Positions 10,708 to 20,001 are shown, counted from the first letter of the stretch. The stretch: DNA of 40,338 bases from an uncultured Bacteroides sp. (GCA_949296855.1 CASFRN010000090.1:1-40338); one strand, 5' to 3'. Numbers and translations: made by a program. The notes: generated by a model from the sequence alone, not told the origin.

Positions 10708-13350
10708 TTAGAATACTGTGCGAATCATGAACCGGATGCCCCATTTGTTAGCAGTAGGCAGGTGGTTATAGTTCAAGCGCCGTACATATTCGATGTGCAA
10801 CAGCTTGAATATATTGTGGATGCCTGCCGATATTTCTACGTAAGGTTTATGCGGATCCATTACGTAGCTGGAGTAGTCGTATCCTCCTGCGGGATTGTAA
10901 TGTCCGGGGAACATCATGAGCATACCGTCGTTTCGGTTCTGTTCTAAGAACGGGTTGTTTTTGTCGGTTAATTTGCCCCATAAGCATTTTACGCCGATAA
11001 ACTCGCGCCATTTCAGCTTCTTAAGCAACGGAATGCGATTGAACAGTTTGCCTTGCAGATTCCACGAGACATCAAGCGAGGCATAGCGGTCATTCAGGAA
11101 TTCCATATTGTTAATCAGATTGAACGTTTCGTCTTGCAGGATGTATGACAAGTTTGCCGCAGGCATAATCAGCAAAGGGAAAGGTACTTTATTCCACTGG
11201 ATGCCAGCATTGAGGTGCATGTCAATATTCCCCCACGAACTGAGCCAGAATCGTTTGTATGCACTGAAGTCGGTCATGTTATAAGTATAGTCACCTCCTA
11301 ATACTCCTTTGAGCGCCAGTGTATGTTGGAGTATGAATATCGGCGCGTCGAGGTTGACGGGAAGACGGCGTTGTTTGGTGTTGACGAATGTTTCGCCAGG
11401 AGCATAACGGAATGCCAGCGAGGCTTCCGCTACGGTGATATCATGTGTGTTGAAAGGCGAATGCGTCCAGTCAGTGCCGGTCAGTGTGCCGTTGGCAATG
11501 GCTGATTGCAGTTGTTGTTCGCCCGACATCGTGCGGTAGAACAACCGTCCGCAAGGTTCGTAGTTGGCATAACGCAGGGTGGCGGTAGTCTTGAAACCGA
11601 ATTCACGTTCGCGTTCATATTTTATGGTCGCTTTCCGTTCATAGTTATACTGGTCTACCGTACATACTTTGAATGAGGTGAATACGTTGTCCTTATCTGT
11701 GTTGATAAACTTGTCGGAAGGCAACATGTTGTCGTATTGGTACGTGAAAGTCAGCGAATGTTTGGGAAATTCGCGCGGCAGGTATTCTTTCTTATCGAAC
11801 GAATATTCCACTTCACCCATATATTTCGATTTCTCATCCTTGAAGCCATACGCATAATATCCTTTTAAGAATAAGTGCGGGTTTAAGTTGGCGGTGGTCT
11901 GCGCAGAAGCACGCAGGCGCAACCCGTCGATATAGTTGCTCGAAATCATGGTGTTGATAGGGCCTATGTCGACTTTACTGTCGGGGGTAGAAGTTTCCAC
12001 ATAGTTTTCTACTAAAGCTTTCAAGAAGAACATGATGTACTTGAATCCTTTTATCCGGGAGAGGTCGTCCACGAAACTTCCCATACGCCGTTCCGATCCG
12101 GTGAGGTCTTCTTGCCGGTATTTGCTCCAGAAGTCATTATCGCGCATCATGGCGTTGACATCTTTTATCTCCTTGCCTTTTTGCTTGAAAAGTTGGTTGG
12201 CTATGGGGTCGAAACTGAAGTCGAAGTAGCGTGTGGTGCGTCTTACAAGGAAGCTGCCCAGCACTTTCTTCAGATAGGACATTTCACATAACATGTCGTC
12301 TTCCAGCAGCGTCCATTCCCCTGTAGACAATTCGCCGAATTTTTGGTCAATAACCATATTGTCTACGAAGTTGATGTCGGTTTTCTTGGGCAAGTTCAGG
12401 CGGCATTGTTTTACCCGGTAAGTAGAATCTGCCAAAATATAAAGGCTTCCCGTAAAGCCGAAGTCCTGTGAGTTATTGGGTACAAAAGTAAGGTGGAAGC
12501 ACTTGTCGCGTTCCACATAGATTGTGTCCATGATGTAGAATTTGTAAAAGCGGATGCCCGCTTCAGAAATAGGGCTGTCGAACGGGTATTGCAGGAAACG
12601 GAAGCGGTCCTGGTAGATGTCGATATCTTGAAACACGTCTTTTAATACGGTAGTGAGCATATCACCCGTACTGAACAGTTCGTTTACGCCCGAAGAGTTC
12701 ATGCCCCGGATGAAAGTTTTTTCCGATTGCGGCTCTTTGCGATAGATGTCTTCGTATACGGTTTCGTCTACCGAAAGCGGAAGGATGTATTTGCCCGTCA
12801 CGTCACATTCTTCTACCTGGTCACGGAAGAACGGATATTTTTTGAACAGCCACGACTGGTCCAAACTGTCAGAAGTGATGTTGTTCTTGGCGAACATGAT
12901 TTTCTGGTATTTGTAGAAACGGTAATAGTCTTTTTGCTTCAAGTCGGTTCTGCGCTTCGAGGCGATGACTTTTCGGATCATTTCTACGGCAGGGTTATTC
13001 TTGCGCGAATATTTTTCCTTTTTAGGCCGTATAATTACTTCGTCCAGCATTTGGTCGGCTCCTTTCATGCTGACGTTCAGTTCGCCGGTCTTTGCCGATA
13101 CGATAATTTCTTGGGTTTCATATCCTACCATAGAGAAAGTCAGCTTAGTCCATCCGGCATGATAGGAAATGGTGTATTTCCCTTCCAAATTGGTAATAGT
13201 CCCTATCCCTTTCCCGTCGTAGTATACGTTCAGGTAAGGGATAGGTTCGCCTGTATCCGCATCGACTACCACCCCATGGATTTGGGCTGACGCTTCCATC
13301 ATGCAAAGCCATCCTATTATAATAAGCAGTAATCGTTTCACTATGTTCAT
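10708..13350 (-). CDS. DUF5686 outer-membrane protein with carboxypeptidase-like N-terminal domain
   Basis: 880 residues from ATG 13350, chosen because it begins a clear signal peptide (MNIVKRLLLIIIGWLCMMEASAQ); the frame is open for 52 more codons upstream. A carboxypeptidase D regulatory-like domain (about 24-110, IHGVVVDADTGEPIPYLNVY) is followed by a DUF5686 region and a long beta-strand-rich C-terminus ending in IRFMIRTVF, with the terminal Phe of an outer-membrane barrel. Function is unknown. It is transcribed alone on minus, 69 bases upstream of the sigma-54 activator gene start. Confidence 0.88.
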   Translation of the reverse strand: MNIVKRLLLIIIGWLCMMEASAQIHGVVVDADTGEPIPYLNVYYDGKGIGTITNLEGKYTISYHAGWTKLTFSMVGYETQEIIVSAKTGELNVSMKGADQMLDEVIIRPKKEKYSRKNNPAVEMIRKVIASKRRTDLKQKDYYRFYKYQKIMFAKNNITSDSLDQSWLFKKYPFFRDQVEECDVTGKYILPLSVDETVYEDIYRKEPQSEKTFIRGMNSSGVNELFSTGDMLTTVLKDVFQDIDIYQDRFRFLQYPFDSPISEAGIRFYKFYIMDTIYVERDKCFHLTFVPNNSQDFGFTGSLYILADSTYRVKQCRLNLPKKTDINFVDNMVIDQKFGELSTGEWTLLEDDMLCEMSYLKKVLGSFLVRRTTRYFDFSFDPIANQLFKQKGKEIKDVNAMMRDNDFWSKYRQEDLTGSERRMGSFVDDLSRIKGFKYIMFFLKALVENYVETSTPDSKVDIGPINTMISSNYIDGLRLRASAQTTANLNPHLFLKGYYAYGFKDEKSKYMGEVEYSFDKKEYLPREFPKHSLTFTYQYDNMLPSDKFINTDKDNVFTSFKVCTVDQYNYERKATIKYEREREFGFKTTATLRYANYEPCGRLFYRTMSGEQQLQSAIANGTLTGTDWTHSPFNTHDITVAEASLAFRYAPGETFVNTKQRRLPVNLDAPIFILQHTLALKGVLGGDYTYNMTDFSAYKRFWLSSWGNIDMHLNAGIQWNKVPFPLLIMPAANLSYILQDETFNLINNMEFLNDRYASLDVSWNLQGKLFNRIPLLKKLKWREFIGVKCLWGKLTDKNNPFLEQNRNDGMLMMFPGHYNPAGGYDYSSYVMDPHKPYVEISAGIHNIFKLLHIEYVRRLNYNHLPTANKWGIRFMIRTVF

Positions 13351-13445
13351 ATATATATTATTATATAAATAATTGGTCATAAAATTAATGTCTCCACACG
13401 CAGATAGCATCGGTTGTGCGTGTGTCTGTGCTTTGTAAACGGGAG

Positions 13446-13477
13446 CGAAATTACACCACTTTCTTGTTTCTGACAAA
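13446..13477 (-). promoter_or_regulatory. Candidate promoter of the DUF5686 gene
   Basis: On the minus strand TTTG (13477-13474) lies 20 bases from TAATTTCG (13453-13446), one mismatch from the consensus. The transcript would start about 90 bases before ATG 13350, which supports that start over the longer open frame. The rest of 13351-13561 holds no recognisable feature. Confidence 0.5.
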
Positions 13478-13561
13478 TGAGAGACACTGAAAACCTGTAA
13501 AAGCACCTACTTTTATGTAGTATTAACCATTATTATAAATGTGAAGCCTCGGTTTGTGTGT

Positions 13562-14089
13562 CTATCCGGTGTGTGTTTTCTGCATCAGGCATACATTCTT
13601 GTAGCCGCTTCCCGTGCGTATCCAGTCTTTTAGTGTACCGCTGCAGGTATATCCTTGTTTCTCGAACAAGCGTAGGCTGGCGGTGTTGTCTGTACGGATA
13701 TACGCATAGAGTTGGTGGATGCCCAGTATGTCGAAGCAATGCCGTTCCAATAGGCGGAGCGCTTCGGAGGCAATACCTTGATGTCGGCATTCCGCTTTCA
13801 CTACGATGCCTACTTCCGCACGCAAGCTCCTGGCTTCGAAAGCGAACAGGTCAATGATGCCGGCTGTCTTCCCGGTGTTAAGTTCTATCATCAGGCGGAG
13901 TTGTCCGTCGGCGAAGAGGTCGTTCTGGTTTTCGGCGATGTATCGCTTTAGTTGGTAGCGTGAATAAGGGCCTGTAGCAGGTCCGTTCTCCCAAAACGTT
14001 TCGTCGTTTTCGAACAGCCACATTTCATCGACATCATCGGGCTCGGGGGCACGCAGACGGATGCGCTCGGTATAAAGGGGCATAGTCAT
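13562..14089 (-). CDS. GNAT-family N-acetyltransferase (RimJ/RimL type)
   Basis: 175 residues. It begins LYTERIRLRAPEPDDVDEM, the usual first strand and helix of RimJ/RimL-like acetyltransferases. The acetyl-CoA-binding segment is about 110-130 (VGIVVKAECRHQGIASEALR, with the Q/R-x-x-G-x-A pattern), followed by the LYAYIRTDNTASLRLFEKQGY motif near the C-terminus. The substrate cannot be told; proteins or small amines are both possible. The start overlaps the stop of the upstream membrane-protein gene by 4 bases (ATGA), so translation is probably coupled. Third gene of the recR operon. Confidence 0.85.
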   Translation of the reverse strand: MTMPLYTERIRLRAPEPDDVDEMWLFENDETFWENGPATGPYSRYQLKRYIAENQNDLFADGQLRLMIELNTGKTAGIIDLFAFEARSLRAEVGIVVKAECRHQGIASEALRLLERHCFDILGIHQLYAYIRTDNTASLRLFEKQGYTCSGTLKDWIRTGSGYKNVCLMQKTHTG

Positions 14090-14547
14090 TCGGTGAAAGA
14101 GTTGTCAGACAGGTGGAGTTCGTTCTGCAGCCGTTCTTTGCCGGGTATGCAGAATAATGATGCAATCAGTGACATACCCGCACAGAGCAGTCCCGTATTG
14201 TCCATTGTCCAATAGTAAACGGAAAGCCCGAATAGCGTAGGCACGGTCAATAAAGCTATGCGTATTTCGTTCCAGCGGCGATAACTTTTCAAGGCTTCGG
14301 CAAGAGGCAAAGTTGTTATGTATCGGGTGAGCGAAAGGCTGAAGAGGCGCAACGAGAGAGGGATAAAGCATACCGTGAGCAGGATGCCCGTTACTTGCAG
14401 GATGTATTCCGTTTGTGCGTCATCTGCGAGAATCCCTTGCGGCAGAAGGTCGCATTCGTACAGTGTTGCCAAAAGCAGGCTCAATATCCAAAGTAAGGCG
14501 TATTCTCCTTTCAGAATCCGTACCAGTCGTTTCAGTTCTTTTTCCAT
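14086..14547 (-). CDS. Four-helix membrane protein of unknown function
   Basis: 153 residues with about four hydrophobic segments (near 16-30, 48-72, 96-112 and 118-133). The N-terminus is charged and cytoplasmic in appearance. No known motif was recognised. It lies 42 bases after recR and overlaps the GNAT gene by 4 bases, so it is probably expressed with both. The context gives no clue to a shared role. Confidence 0.7.
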   Translation of the reverse strand: MEKELKRLVRILKGEYALLWILSLLLATLYECDLLPQGILADDAQTEYILQVTGILLTVCFIPLSLRLFSLSLTRYITTLPLAEALKSYRRWNEIRIALLTVPTLFGLSVYYWTMDNTGLLCAGMSLIASLFCIPGKERLQNELHLSDNSFTE

Positions 14548-14589
14548 GGGATAAATAGTAAATTGTAAATAGTCAAATTGTAAATAAAA

Positions 14590-15210
14590 TCACATTGTTG
14601 TTCCGGTAAATACGATGCGGTTGGCAATAGATCGTCCCAAGGTGATTTCATCGGTATATTCCAGTTCGTCGCCGATAGAGATGCCTCGCGCGATAATGGT
14701 AAGCTTTACATTGTAGGGAGCCAGCTTGCGGAAGATATAAAAGTTGGTTGTGTCTCCTTCCATTGTTGAGCTGAGCGCCAGAATTACTTCTGATATAGTG
14801 CCCGTTTTTACCCGTTCCACCAAAGTCTCTATTTGCAAGTCTGAAGGTCCGATGCCGTCCATGGGCGAGATGACTCCTCCCAGTACGTGATACAATCCTC
14901 GGTATTGCTGGGTGTTCTCTATCGCCATTACGTCGCGGATATTCTCTACTACACAGATGGTCGATGCGTCACGCGAGGGATTGGAGCAAATCTGGCATAC
15001 GTCCGTATCCGAGATGTTATGGCACACTTTGCAATACTTCACCTCACGCTTCAGACGGATGAGCGCGTTGCCGAACGCCTCTACCGCTTGTGTGTCTTGA
15101 CGGAGCAGGTAGAGCACCAGCCTCATGGCGGTTTTCCTGCCGATGCCGGGCAATTTGGCAAATTCGTCTACAGCCTTTTCTAATAATACGGATGGGTATT
15201 GTTGGTTCAT
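14590..15210 (-). CDS. recR: Recombination mediator RecR
   Basis: 206 residues, near the usual 200. An N-terminal helix-hairpin-helix ([17 protein letters not shown]) is followed by a four-cysteine zinc site (C60, C63, C72, C75 in [18 protein letters not shown]) and a Toprim domain starting at [15 protein letters not shown]. RecR with RecO or RecF loads RecA onto gapped DNA. It is the first gene of a three-gene minus-strand operon; a TACATTTG box lies about 32 bases before the ATG. Confidence 0.96.
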   Translation of the reverse strand: MNQQYPSVLLEKAVDEFAKLPGIGRKTAMRLVLYLLRQDTQAVEAFGNALIRLKREVKYCKVCHNISDTDVCQICSNPSRDASTICVVENIRDVMAIENTQQYRGLYHVLGGVISPMDGIGPSDLQIETLVERVKTGTISEVILALSSTMEGDTTNFYIFRKLAPYNVKLTIIARGISIGDELEYTDEITLGRSIANRIVFTGTTM

Positions 15211-15241
15211 CGTTTTGTTTCCCTTATCTGTTTTCGGAGTG

Positions 15242-15249
15242 CAAATGTA
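15242..15249 (-). promoter_or_regulatory. Candidate -7 element for recR
   Basis: The minus strand reads TACATTTG, an exact TAnnTTTG match about 32 bases before the recR ATG. No TTTG was found at the expected distance upstream. Confidence 0.5.
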
Positions 15250-15306
15250 CGAAAAATCCGGATTCTTTGGGTATGCAGTAAGGAAAACTTTCGGATACGA
15301 CAGGTC

Positions 15307-15364
15307 GTTTCAGTAGTTTCATCAAATGAAAACTAGCGTTTCAGCCTGATGAAACTGCTGAAAC
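15307..15364. repeat. 58-bp palindrome between recR and the response regulator
   Basis: Arms GTTTCAGTAGTTTCATCA and TGATGAAACTGCTGAAAC pair over 18 bases with one G-T wobble. The loop itself contains a small GAAAAC/GTTTC inverted repeat, so the element folds as a nested hairpin. It stands upstream of the recR promoter and downstream of the two-component operon, so it may be that operon's terminator or a dispersed repeat. The rest of 15211-15415 shows nothing else. Confidence 0.6.
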
Positions 15365-15415
15365 AACCGCTTGCTCCGTCCTCCGTGATGCGTTGTCCGG
15401 ATAAAAGGGCGTTTT

Positions 15416-16126
15416 TCAATTGATAATCAACTTATACCCGATGCCGCGCACATTCACGATGCGGATGCGTTCATCGCGAGAGAGTTTGTGGCGGAGTTTG
15501 GTGATGAACACGTGCAGGCTGCGCTGGTTGAAGAAGGTGTCATTGCCCCATAGGTCTATCAGGATGTCTTGCATCGGGGTCACTTCGTTCCGGTTTTCAC
15601 AGAGGCGGCGGAGGATTTCGCTTTCGCGGTGCGAAAGTTCGGTTTCGCTTCCGAGGTACGAAAGGCGTTGGGTGGTGGCGTTGAAGCGGTATCTGCCTAT
15701 TTCGAATTCCGTTGCGGGAAGTTGGTTTTCCGAGGCGGGATAGCGGGATGCCCGTCCTAAGAGTGCCTTGATGCGCACGATGAGTTCCTGCATTCCGAAC
15801 GGCTTTTTCAAGTAATCGTTTCCGCCTAATTCGAAGCCCTCTACCACGTCGTTCGTGGCAGAGCGGGCGGTGAGGAAGAGTACGGGTGTCTGCTTGTCTT
15901 GCCGTCGGATGCGGCGCACCATTTCGAATCCGTTCATGCGGGGCATCATCACGTCCGCCACCAGCACGTCGGGCTTTTCTGCGAAGAACCGTCCGAGCCC
16001 TTCTTCTCCGTTTTTCGCCAGGCGGATGCAGAAGCCTTGCCCTTCCAGGGTGTCTTTGATAATCAGGGCGAGGGTCTCTTCGTCTTCTACTAACAATACG
16101 TTGATAAGTGATTCTTCATTTTTCAT
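15416..16126 (-). CDS. OmpR-family response regulator
   Basis: 236 residues. The receiver domain (about 8-125) has the acidic pocket E14-D15, phosphoacceptor D58 (VLVADVMMPRMNG), T86 and K108. The C-terminal winged helix (about 138-236) ends in the typical IVNVRGIGYKLI. It overlaps the histidine kinase gene upstream by 11 bases and is its obvious partner. Closest in style to RprY-like regulators of Bacteroides, but I cannot assign it to a named system. The targets are unknown; the divergent outer-membrane protein gene is a candidate. Confidence 0.92.
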   Translation of the reverse strand: MKNEESLINVLLVEDEETLALIIKDTLEGQGFCIRLAKNGEEGLGRFFAEKPDVLVADVMMPRMNGFEMVRRIRRQDKQTPVLFLTARSATNDVVEGFELGGNDYLKKPFGMQELIVRIKALLGRASRYPASENQLPATEFEIGRYRFNATTQRLSYLGSETELSHRESEILRRLCENRNEVTPMQDILIDLWGNDTFFNQRSLHVFITKLRHKLSRDERIRIVNVRGIGYKLIIN

Positions 16127-17624
16127 GCTTCATTCTTAATTTAATCGTAAATTCGCTTCCTCGTCCCGGTTCGCTCTTCACTTCCACCGTTCCGCCGTGT
16201 TTCTCGGTCAGGGTCTTTACGTAATACAGTCCCAGTCCGTAGCCCTTTACGTCGTGCAGGTTTCCGGTAGGCACGCGGTAGAACTTATCGAACACGTGAC
16301 GTTGCTTGTCGTGAGGGATGCCGATGCCCTGGTCGCTGACGGAGAGGATAAACCAGCCGTTTTCGGTACGGCATTTTATTTCGACTTGTGCTTCGCCAGG
16401 CGAATACTTGATAGCATTGTCGATAAGGTTGCTTACGATGTTGCCGAAATGCGTGCGGTCGGCATATACGGTCAGGTTCTCCGGCTCGATGCGGAGGGTG
16501 ATGCCGGTGGGCTTGTCCGCTTTCAGTTTGTGTTGTTCGATAAGGGGCATGATGACTTCTTCGGGCGGGAAGGTTTCCGGATGTAGGCGGAAAGTTTTCC
16601 GGCGTTCCATCGACATGCCGAGTATTTGTTCTACCAGTCCGCTTAGCCTTCGGAGCTGTTCCTGGCAGATGCGCAGGTATTGTTCGCGTTTTGCTGGGTC
16701 GGTTCCTGTATCGAAGTTGAGCAAGGCATCGCTGGCGGCGTATGCCACGGCGATGGGCGTTTTCAGCTCGTGGGTTATGTTGTTGGTAAAATCAGTTTTC
16801 ATTTCTTCCAATGTCTTTTGGCGCAGGAGGGTGCGGATGAGGAAGCCGAACGCAAATCCTAAGATAATCAGTATCAGTGCCGATGCGGTCAGGATGCCTG
16901 CCATTTGGGCAAGCACGATGTTTTCTGTCGGTTCCAGAATGAGTAGGTAGTTCCAGTTTCCGTGTAGGTCATAACTGTAGTTGTAAGAGGTGGCTTGTGG
17001 GGAAGGGCGATAATCGGCTGTGCCTCCGATGGCTAGTGTGTCGGTGAACGTGTAGCTCGAATCAACGGTGCTTCCCCGGTGCAGATGCATCAGCCGGTAA
17101 GGTGTATCGATGCCGATGTGGAGAAGCTCTTTTCTCAGCAGGCTATCGAAAACGGCGAAATCGGGGTCATTCAGTACGTCCATGGCTGCGTGCAGCCCTT
17201 GCTGGAAGTTGGAGGCGAGTTCGTCAGCCGAGCTCTTGTTACTGAAGAGCATGGTGGCGATGTCGGCTTGCAGGGCGGCTTGCGGGGTGGGGACGGTGTC
17301 GGCAGTGTTACGTTCCCAGATGGAGACGCGGATGGTGTCGCCATGCTTGACGCTTCGGATGGTATGGGTCTTCGTGAACGCCCGTTCATCGTCGTATCCG
17401 GTCGAGACGGTCACCTGGGCTTGTGCCGACGAATCATTCTGCATCCGCCTGACGCGCACAATCATTTCGTTGTAATCGCTCGTGCGCAGGGCTTCGCGGA
17501 TGTCTTTTTCCATTTCGCTCCGTTGGGTGTGGTAAAGGTTGGTCAGCCAATAGGTTTGGTAGGCGAATACGCCCGTCAGCGAGAGGATGACCAGCAGGGT
17601 GATGTATCTCAGAGGCAGTTTCAT
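16116..17624 (-). CDS. Membrane sensor histidine kinase
   Basis: 502 residues from ATG 17624, where a transmembrane helix begins at once (about 5-23). The frame is open for 59 codons further upstream, but that segment has no hydrophobic start and covers a hairpin-rich leader. A periplasmic sensor region (about 25-238) of unknown ligand follows, then a second helix (about 240-264), the phosphoacceptor H285 (NNITHELKTPIAVAYAASDA), N-box N403 (SNLIDNAIKYS), and G-boxes DQGIGIP (431-437) and GYGLGLYY (461-468). The gene is first in a two-gene operon with the response regulator, with which it overlaps by 11 bases. Confidence 0.93.
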   Translation of the reverse strand: MKLPLRYITLLVILSLTGVFAYQTYWLTNLYHTQRSEMEKDIREALRTSDYNEMIVRVRRMQNDSSAQAQVTVSTGYDDERAFTKTHTIRSVKHGDTIRVSIWERNTADTVPTPQAALQADIATMLFSNKSSADELASNFQQGLHAAMDVLNDPDFAVFDSLLRKELLHIGIDTPYRLMHLHRGSTVDSSYTFTDTLAIGGTADYRPSPQATSYNYSYDLHGNWNYLLILEPTENIVLAQMAGILTASALILIILGFAFGFLIRTLLRQKTLEEMKTDFTNNITHELKTPIAVAYAASDALLNFDTGTDPAKREQYLRICQEQLRRLSGLVEQILGMSMERRKTFRLHPETFPPEEVIMPLIEQHKLKADKPTGITLRIEPENLTVYADRTHFGNIVSNLIDNAIKYSPGEAQVEIKCRTENGWFILSVSDQGIGIPHDKQRHVFDKFYRVPTGNLHDVKGYGLGLYYVKTLTEKHGGTVEVKSEPGRGSEFTIKLRMKHEK

Positions 17625-17666
17625 GCGTTGGTCTTTTTTCGATTCGTTTTTTCTCTGCGATTCCGT

Positions 17667-17720
17667 CCTGCATCGTGCAGGAAGCTTTCGCAAGCTGCGG
17701 TTCCTTGCTCCTGTCAGGAG
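17667..17720 (-). other. Three tandem hairpins in the kinase leader
   Basis: Three short palindromes follow one another: CCTGCATCGTGCAGG (17667-17681), AGCTTTCGCAAGCT (17683-17696) and CTCCTGTCAGGAG (17708-17720). On the minus strand they fall between the candidate promoter at 17736-17743 and ATG 17624, so they would form a structured 5' leader. The segment GCGAAAGCT occurs twice, once in the middle hairpin and once just before the first one transcribed. Confidence 0.5.
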
Positions 17721-17735
17721 GGAGCTTTCGCAGGG

Positions 17736-17743
17736 CAAAGATA
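17736..17743 (-). promoter_or_regulatory. Candidate -7 element for the kinase-regulator operon
   Basis: The minus strand reads TATCTTTG, an exact TAnnTTTG match. Transcription would start near 17730, leaving about 106 bases of leader before the kinase ATG. Confidence 0.5.
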
Positions 17744-17877
17744 GGGCTTTCCGTTCAATCTTGTGGAAAACGGTAAGACTAAATAACACTTCCGGTAACA
17801 CTCGGTAAGACGGGGGATAGGGCGGGTTTCGCGGAAAACGACGAACTTTGCCGTATTAAACAAAGAACGGAAATACG

Positions 17878-19959
17878 ATGAAACAACTGGTTTTGATTAT
17901 CGGGCTGGCGGCTTTCGGGGCAAAGCTTCCGGCTCAAGAAGCAGTAGATAGCTTATTGACGGGCGACGTGCAGACGGACAGCCTGTTTCAGACGTTGCCC
18001 GAAGTGATGGTGGAAGGCGAACGTCCCGTGGTCAAGGCTTTGCCTGGGAGGCTGGAATACGACTTGCCCCGCATGATTGCGCAGAAACCGATAGATAATG
18101 TATATGATGCATTGAAAGAGCTTCCGGGCGTGGTAGAGATGAACGGCAGATTGACGTTGGGGGCACGAGGCGTGACGGTCGTATTGGACGGAAAAGTGAC
18201 GAATATGAGTGCCGGACAGCTTTATTCGTTATTGAAGTCGATGCCTGCCAGCCGCATTGAGCGGGTAGAGGTAATGTACAATGCTCCGGCACGTTATCAG
18301 GTGCGGGGCGCACTGATAAACGTCCGCCTACATCATCGCATCGGCGACCCTGGCTCGGTGCAGGGCGAAGCGTTTGCCAAATATGACCAACAGCATGAAG
18401 CTTCGTTTGAGGAGCGTGCCTCCTTATTATATAATGGAGGGAAGTTTTCGGCGGATTTCCTTTACTCGCATACGCACGGCGAGAGTTACAACACGACCGA
18501 CAAAGAGGCGCGCCACTGGCAGGAGGCGGAGGATGAAACCTGTCTGATAGAGAATCACGAGACGGGGCGCAGACGGAATCATACACATACCTTCCGTCTT
18601 GGCGCCGATTACCGGTTTGCCGAAAATCATACGCTGGGCTTTGTCTATAATGGGAGTTACGATACCAGCCATTATAACCAATATACTACGGGCACACAGA
18701 CTGCAACGACCTTGGGCAATCAGGAATCATGGCTTCACGATGGGCGGTTGGATTATCAGGCTCCGTTCGGGCTGAAGGCAGGCGTAGAGTTTACATGGTA
18801 TCATGCGCCAGGCAGCCAGCGTCTCGCCAGCGAAATGGAGGAGACGGACATGGACTTTTATACCGAAGACGCGCAGCGCATCAATGCCTGGAAGTTTTAT
18901 CTCTCGCAAGAGCATCAGCTCGGCCGCGGCTGGGGGCTGAACTACGGAGCGGTTTATACAACGAGTGTGGATAATTCGTACCAGCGGTATTCGGGGGATG
19001 AAGGATTGCCTTCGGACATGGCTTCACGGCGAAGGGAACAGACGCTGAATGTATATGCGGGCTTCAGCAAGTCGTTCGGCGAAGACCTGTCGGTGGATTT
19101 CTCGCTGGCAGCCGAGCATTACCAGACTCCGGCGTGGGACGAATGGGACTGGTATCCGAACCTGACGGCTACGTATAAACCGTCCGCCAGCCATCTTGTG
19201 CAGCTTTCTTTCAGCAGCGACAAGCGTTATCCCGATTATTGGGCGGTGCAGGACGCGGTGTCTTATCTGGGCGGGGGTTACTCGGAGGTGCAGGGCAATC
19301 CGCAGCTGAAGCCTTCGAAAGACTATAATCTGACGCTGATATACATGCTGAAATCGAAATATACTTTTGCCGCATGGTTCAGCCATACGGAAGACTATTT
19401 CACGCAGACGCTTTATCAGTCGCCCGAACGCTTGGTGGAAATCTACCGCTACCTGAACTTTAATTTCCAACGGCAGGCGGGCATTCAGGCTTCCGTTCCT
19501 TTTAAGATAAAGAAATGGCTCGACTCGCGCTTGACGCTGATGGGCGTATGGATGCGCGAGAAAGACGCCGACTTCTATGATATGCCTTTCGACCGGCGCA
19601 TCGCTTACGGCATGGCGGTGTGGAACAATACTGTTACGCTTTCTACCCGTCCGGACTTGCGCTTGACGCTGAACGGTTTCGTGCGCAGCAAAGCTCATCA
19701 AGGCACGTACGATTTGCCTGCCAGCGGGAATGTGGACGTAGCGTTGCGTTACGCTTTCGCCGATAAGAATTGCATCCTCTCGGCTTGGTGCAAGGATATT
19801 TTCGAGACCGCGGGCATCGACCCGTATATCCGCATCGCCCGCCAGTGGGTGACAAACGATTATTCATGCTACCGCTCTGTAGGCTTATCGTTTACGTGGA
19901 AATTCGGAGGTTATCAGGAGAAGCATCGGGAAGCGGTGGATACATCCCGTTTCAAATAA
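17878..19959 (+). CDS. Outer-membrane beta-barrel protein, TonB-dependent-receptor-like
   Basis: 693 residues with a signal peptide ending in LPAQ (about residue 19). A plug-like segment (about 40-150) contains DALKELPGVVEMNGRLTL, a conserved plug pattern, and is followed by a long beta-barrel of alternating strands, matching the outer-membrane beta-barrel family 3. Unlike most members it lacks the N-terminal carboxypeptidase-like domain. The last strand (YSCYRSVGLSFTWKFGG) is followed by a short hydrophilic tail. The substrate is unknown. It is divergent from the kinase-regulator operon, so control by that system is a reasonable guess. The ATG at 17878 gives a clean signal peptide. Confidence 0.85.
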   Translation: MKQLVLIIGLAAFGAKLPAQEAVDSLLTGDVQTDSLFQTLPEVMVEGERPVVKALPGRLEYDLPRMIAQKPIDNVYDALKELPGVVEMNGRLTLGARGVTVVLDGKVTNMSAGQLYSLLKSMPASRIERVEVMYNAPARYQVRGALINVRLHHRIGDPGSVQGEAFAKYDQQHEASFEERASLLYNGGKFSADFLYSHTHGESYNTTDKEARHWQEAEDETCLIENHETGRRRNHTHTFRLGADYRFAENHTLGFVYNGSYDTSHYNQYTTGTQTATTLGNQESWLHDGRLDYQAPFGLKAGVEFTWYHAPGSQRLASEMEETDMDFYTEDAQRINAWKFYLSQEHQLGRGWGLNYGAVYTTSVDNSYQRYSGDEGLPSDMASRRREQTLNVYAGFSKSFGEDLSVDFSLAAEHYQTPAWDEWDWYPNLTATYKPSASHLVQLSFSSDKRYPDYWAVQDAVSYLGGGYSEVQGNPQLKPSKDYNLTLIYMLKSKYTFAAWFSHTEDYFTQTLYQSPERLVEIYRYLNFNFQRQAGIQASVPFKIKKWLDSRLTLMGVWMREKDADFYDMPFDRRIAYGMAVWNNTVTLSTRPDLRLTLNGFVRSKAHQGTYDLPASGNVDVALRYAFADKNCILSAWCKDIFETAGIDPYIRIARQWVTNDYSCYRSVGLSFTWKFGGYQEKHREAVDTSRFK

Positions 19960-19969
19960 CGGGAATTTA

Positions 19970-20001
19970 TTTGGAAGATTGAACATTTCTGCTTATCTTG
20001 G
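19970..20001 (+). promoter_or_regulatory. Candidate promoter of the Mpv17-like gene
   Basis: TTTG (19970-19973), a 20-base spacer and TATCTTGG (19994-20001) fit the Bacteroides consensus with one mismatch. Transcription would start about 50 bases before ATG 20056. Confidence 0.55.

Noticed and set aside
13351-13506. N-terminal extension of the DUF5686 protein
   Set aside because: It has no signal features, and a promoter candidate with correct spacing lies inside it.
17625-17801. N-terminal extension of the histidine kinase
   Set aside because: The segment is hydrophilic, covers three hairpins and a promoter box, and precedes a normal membrane start.
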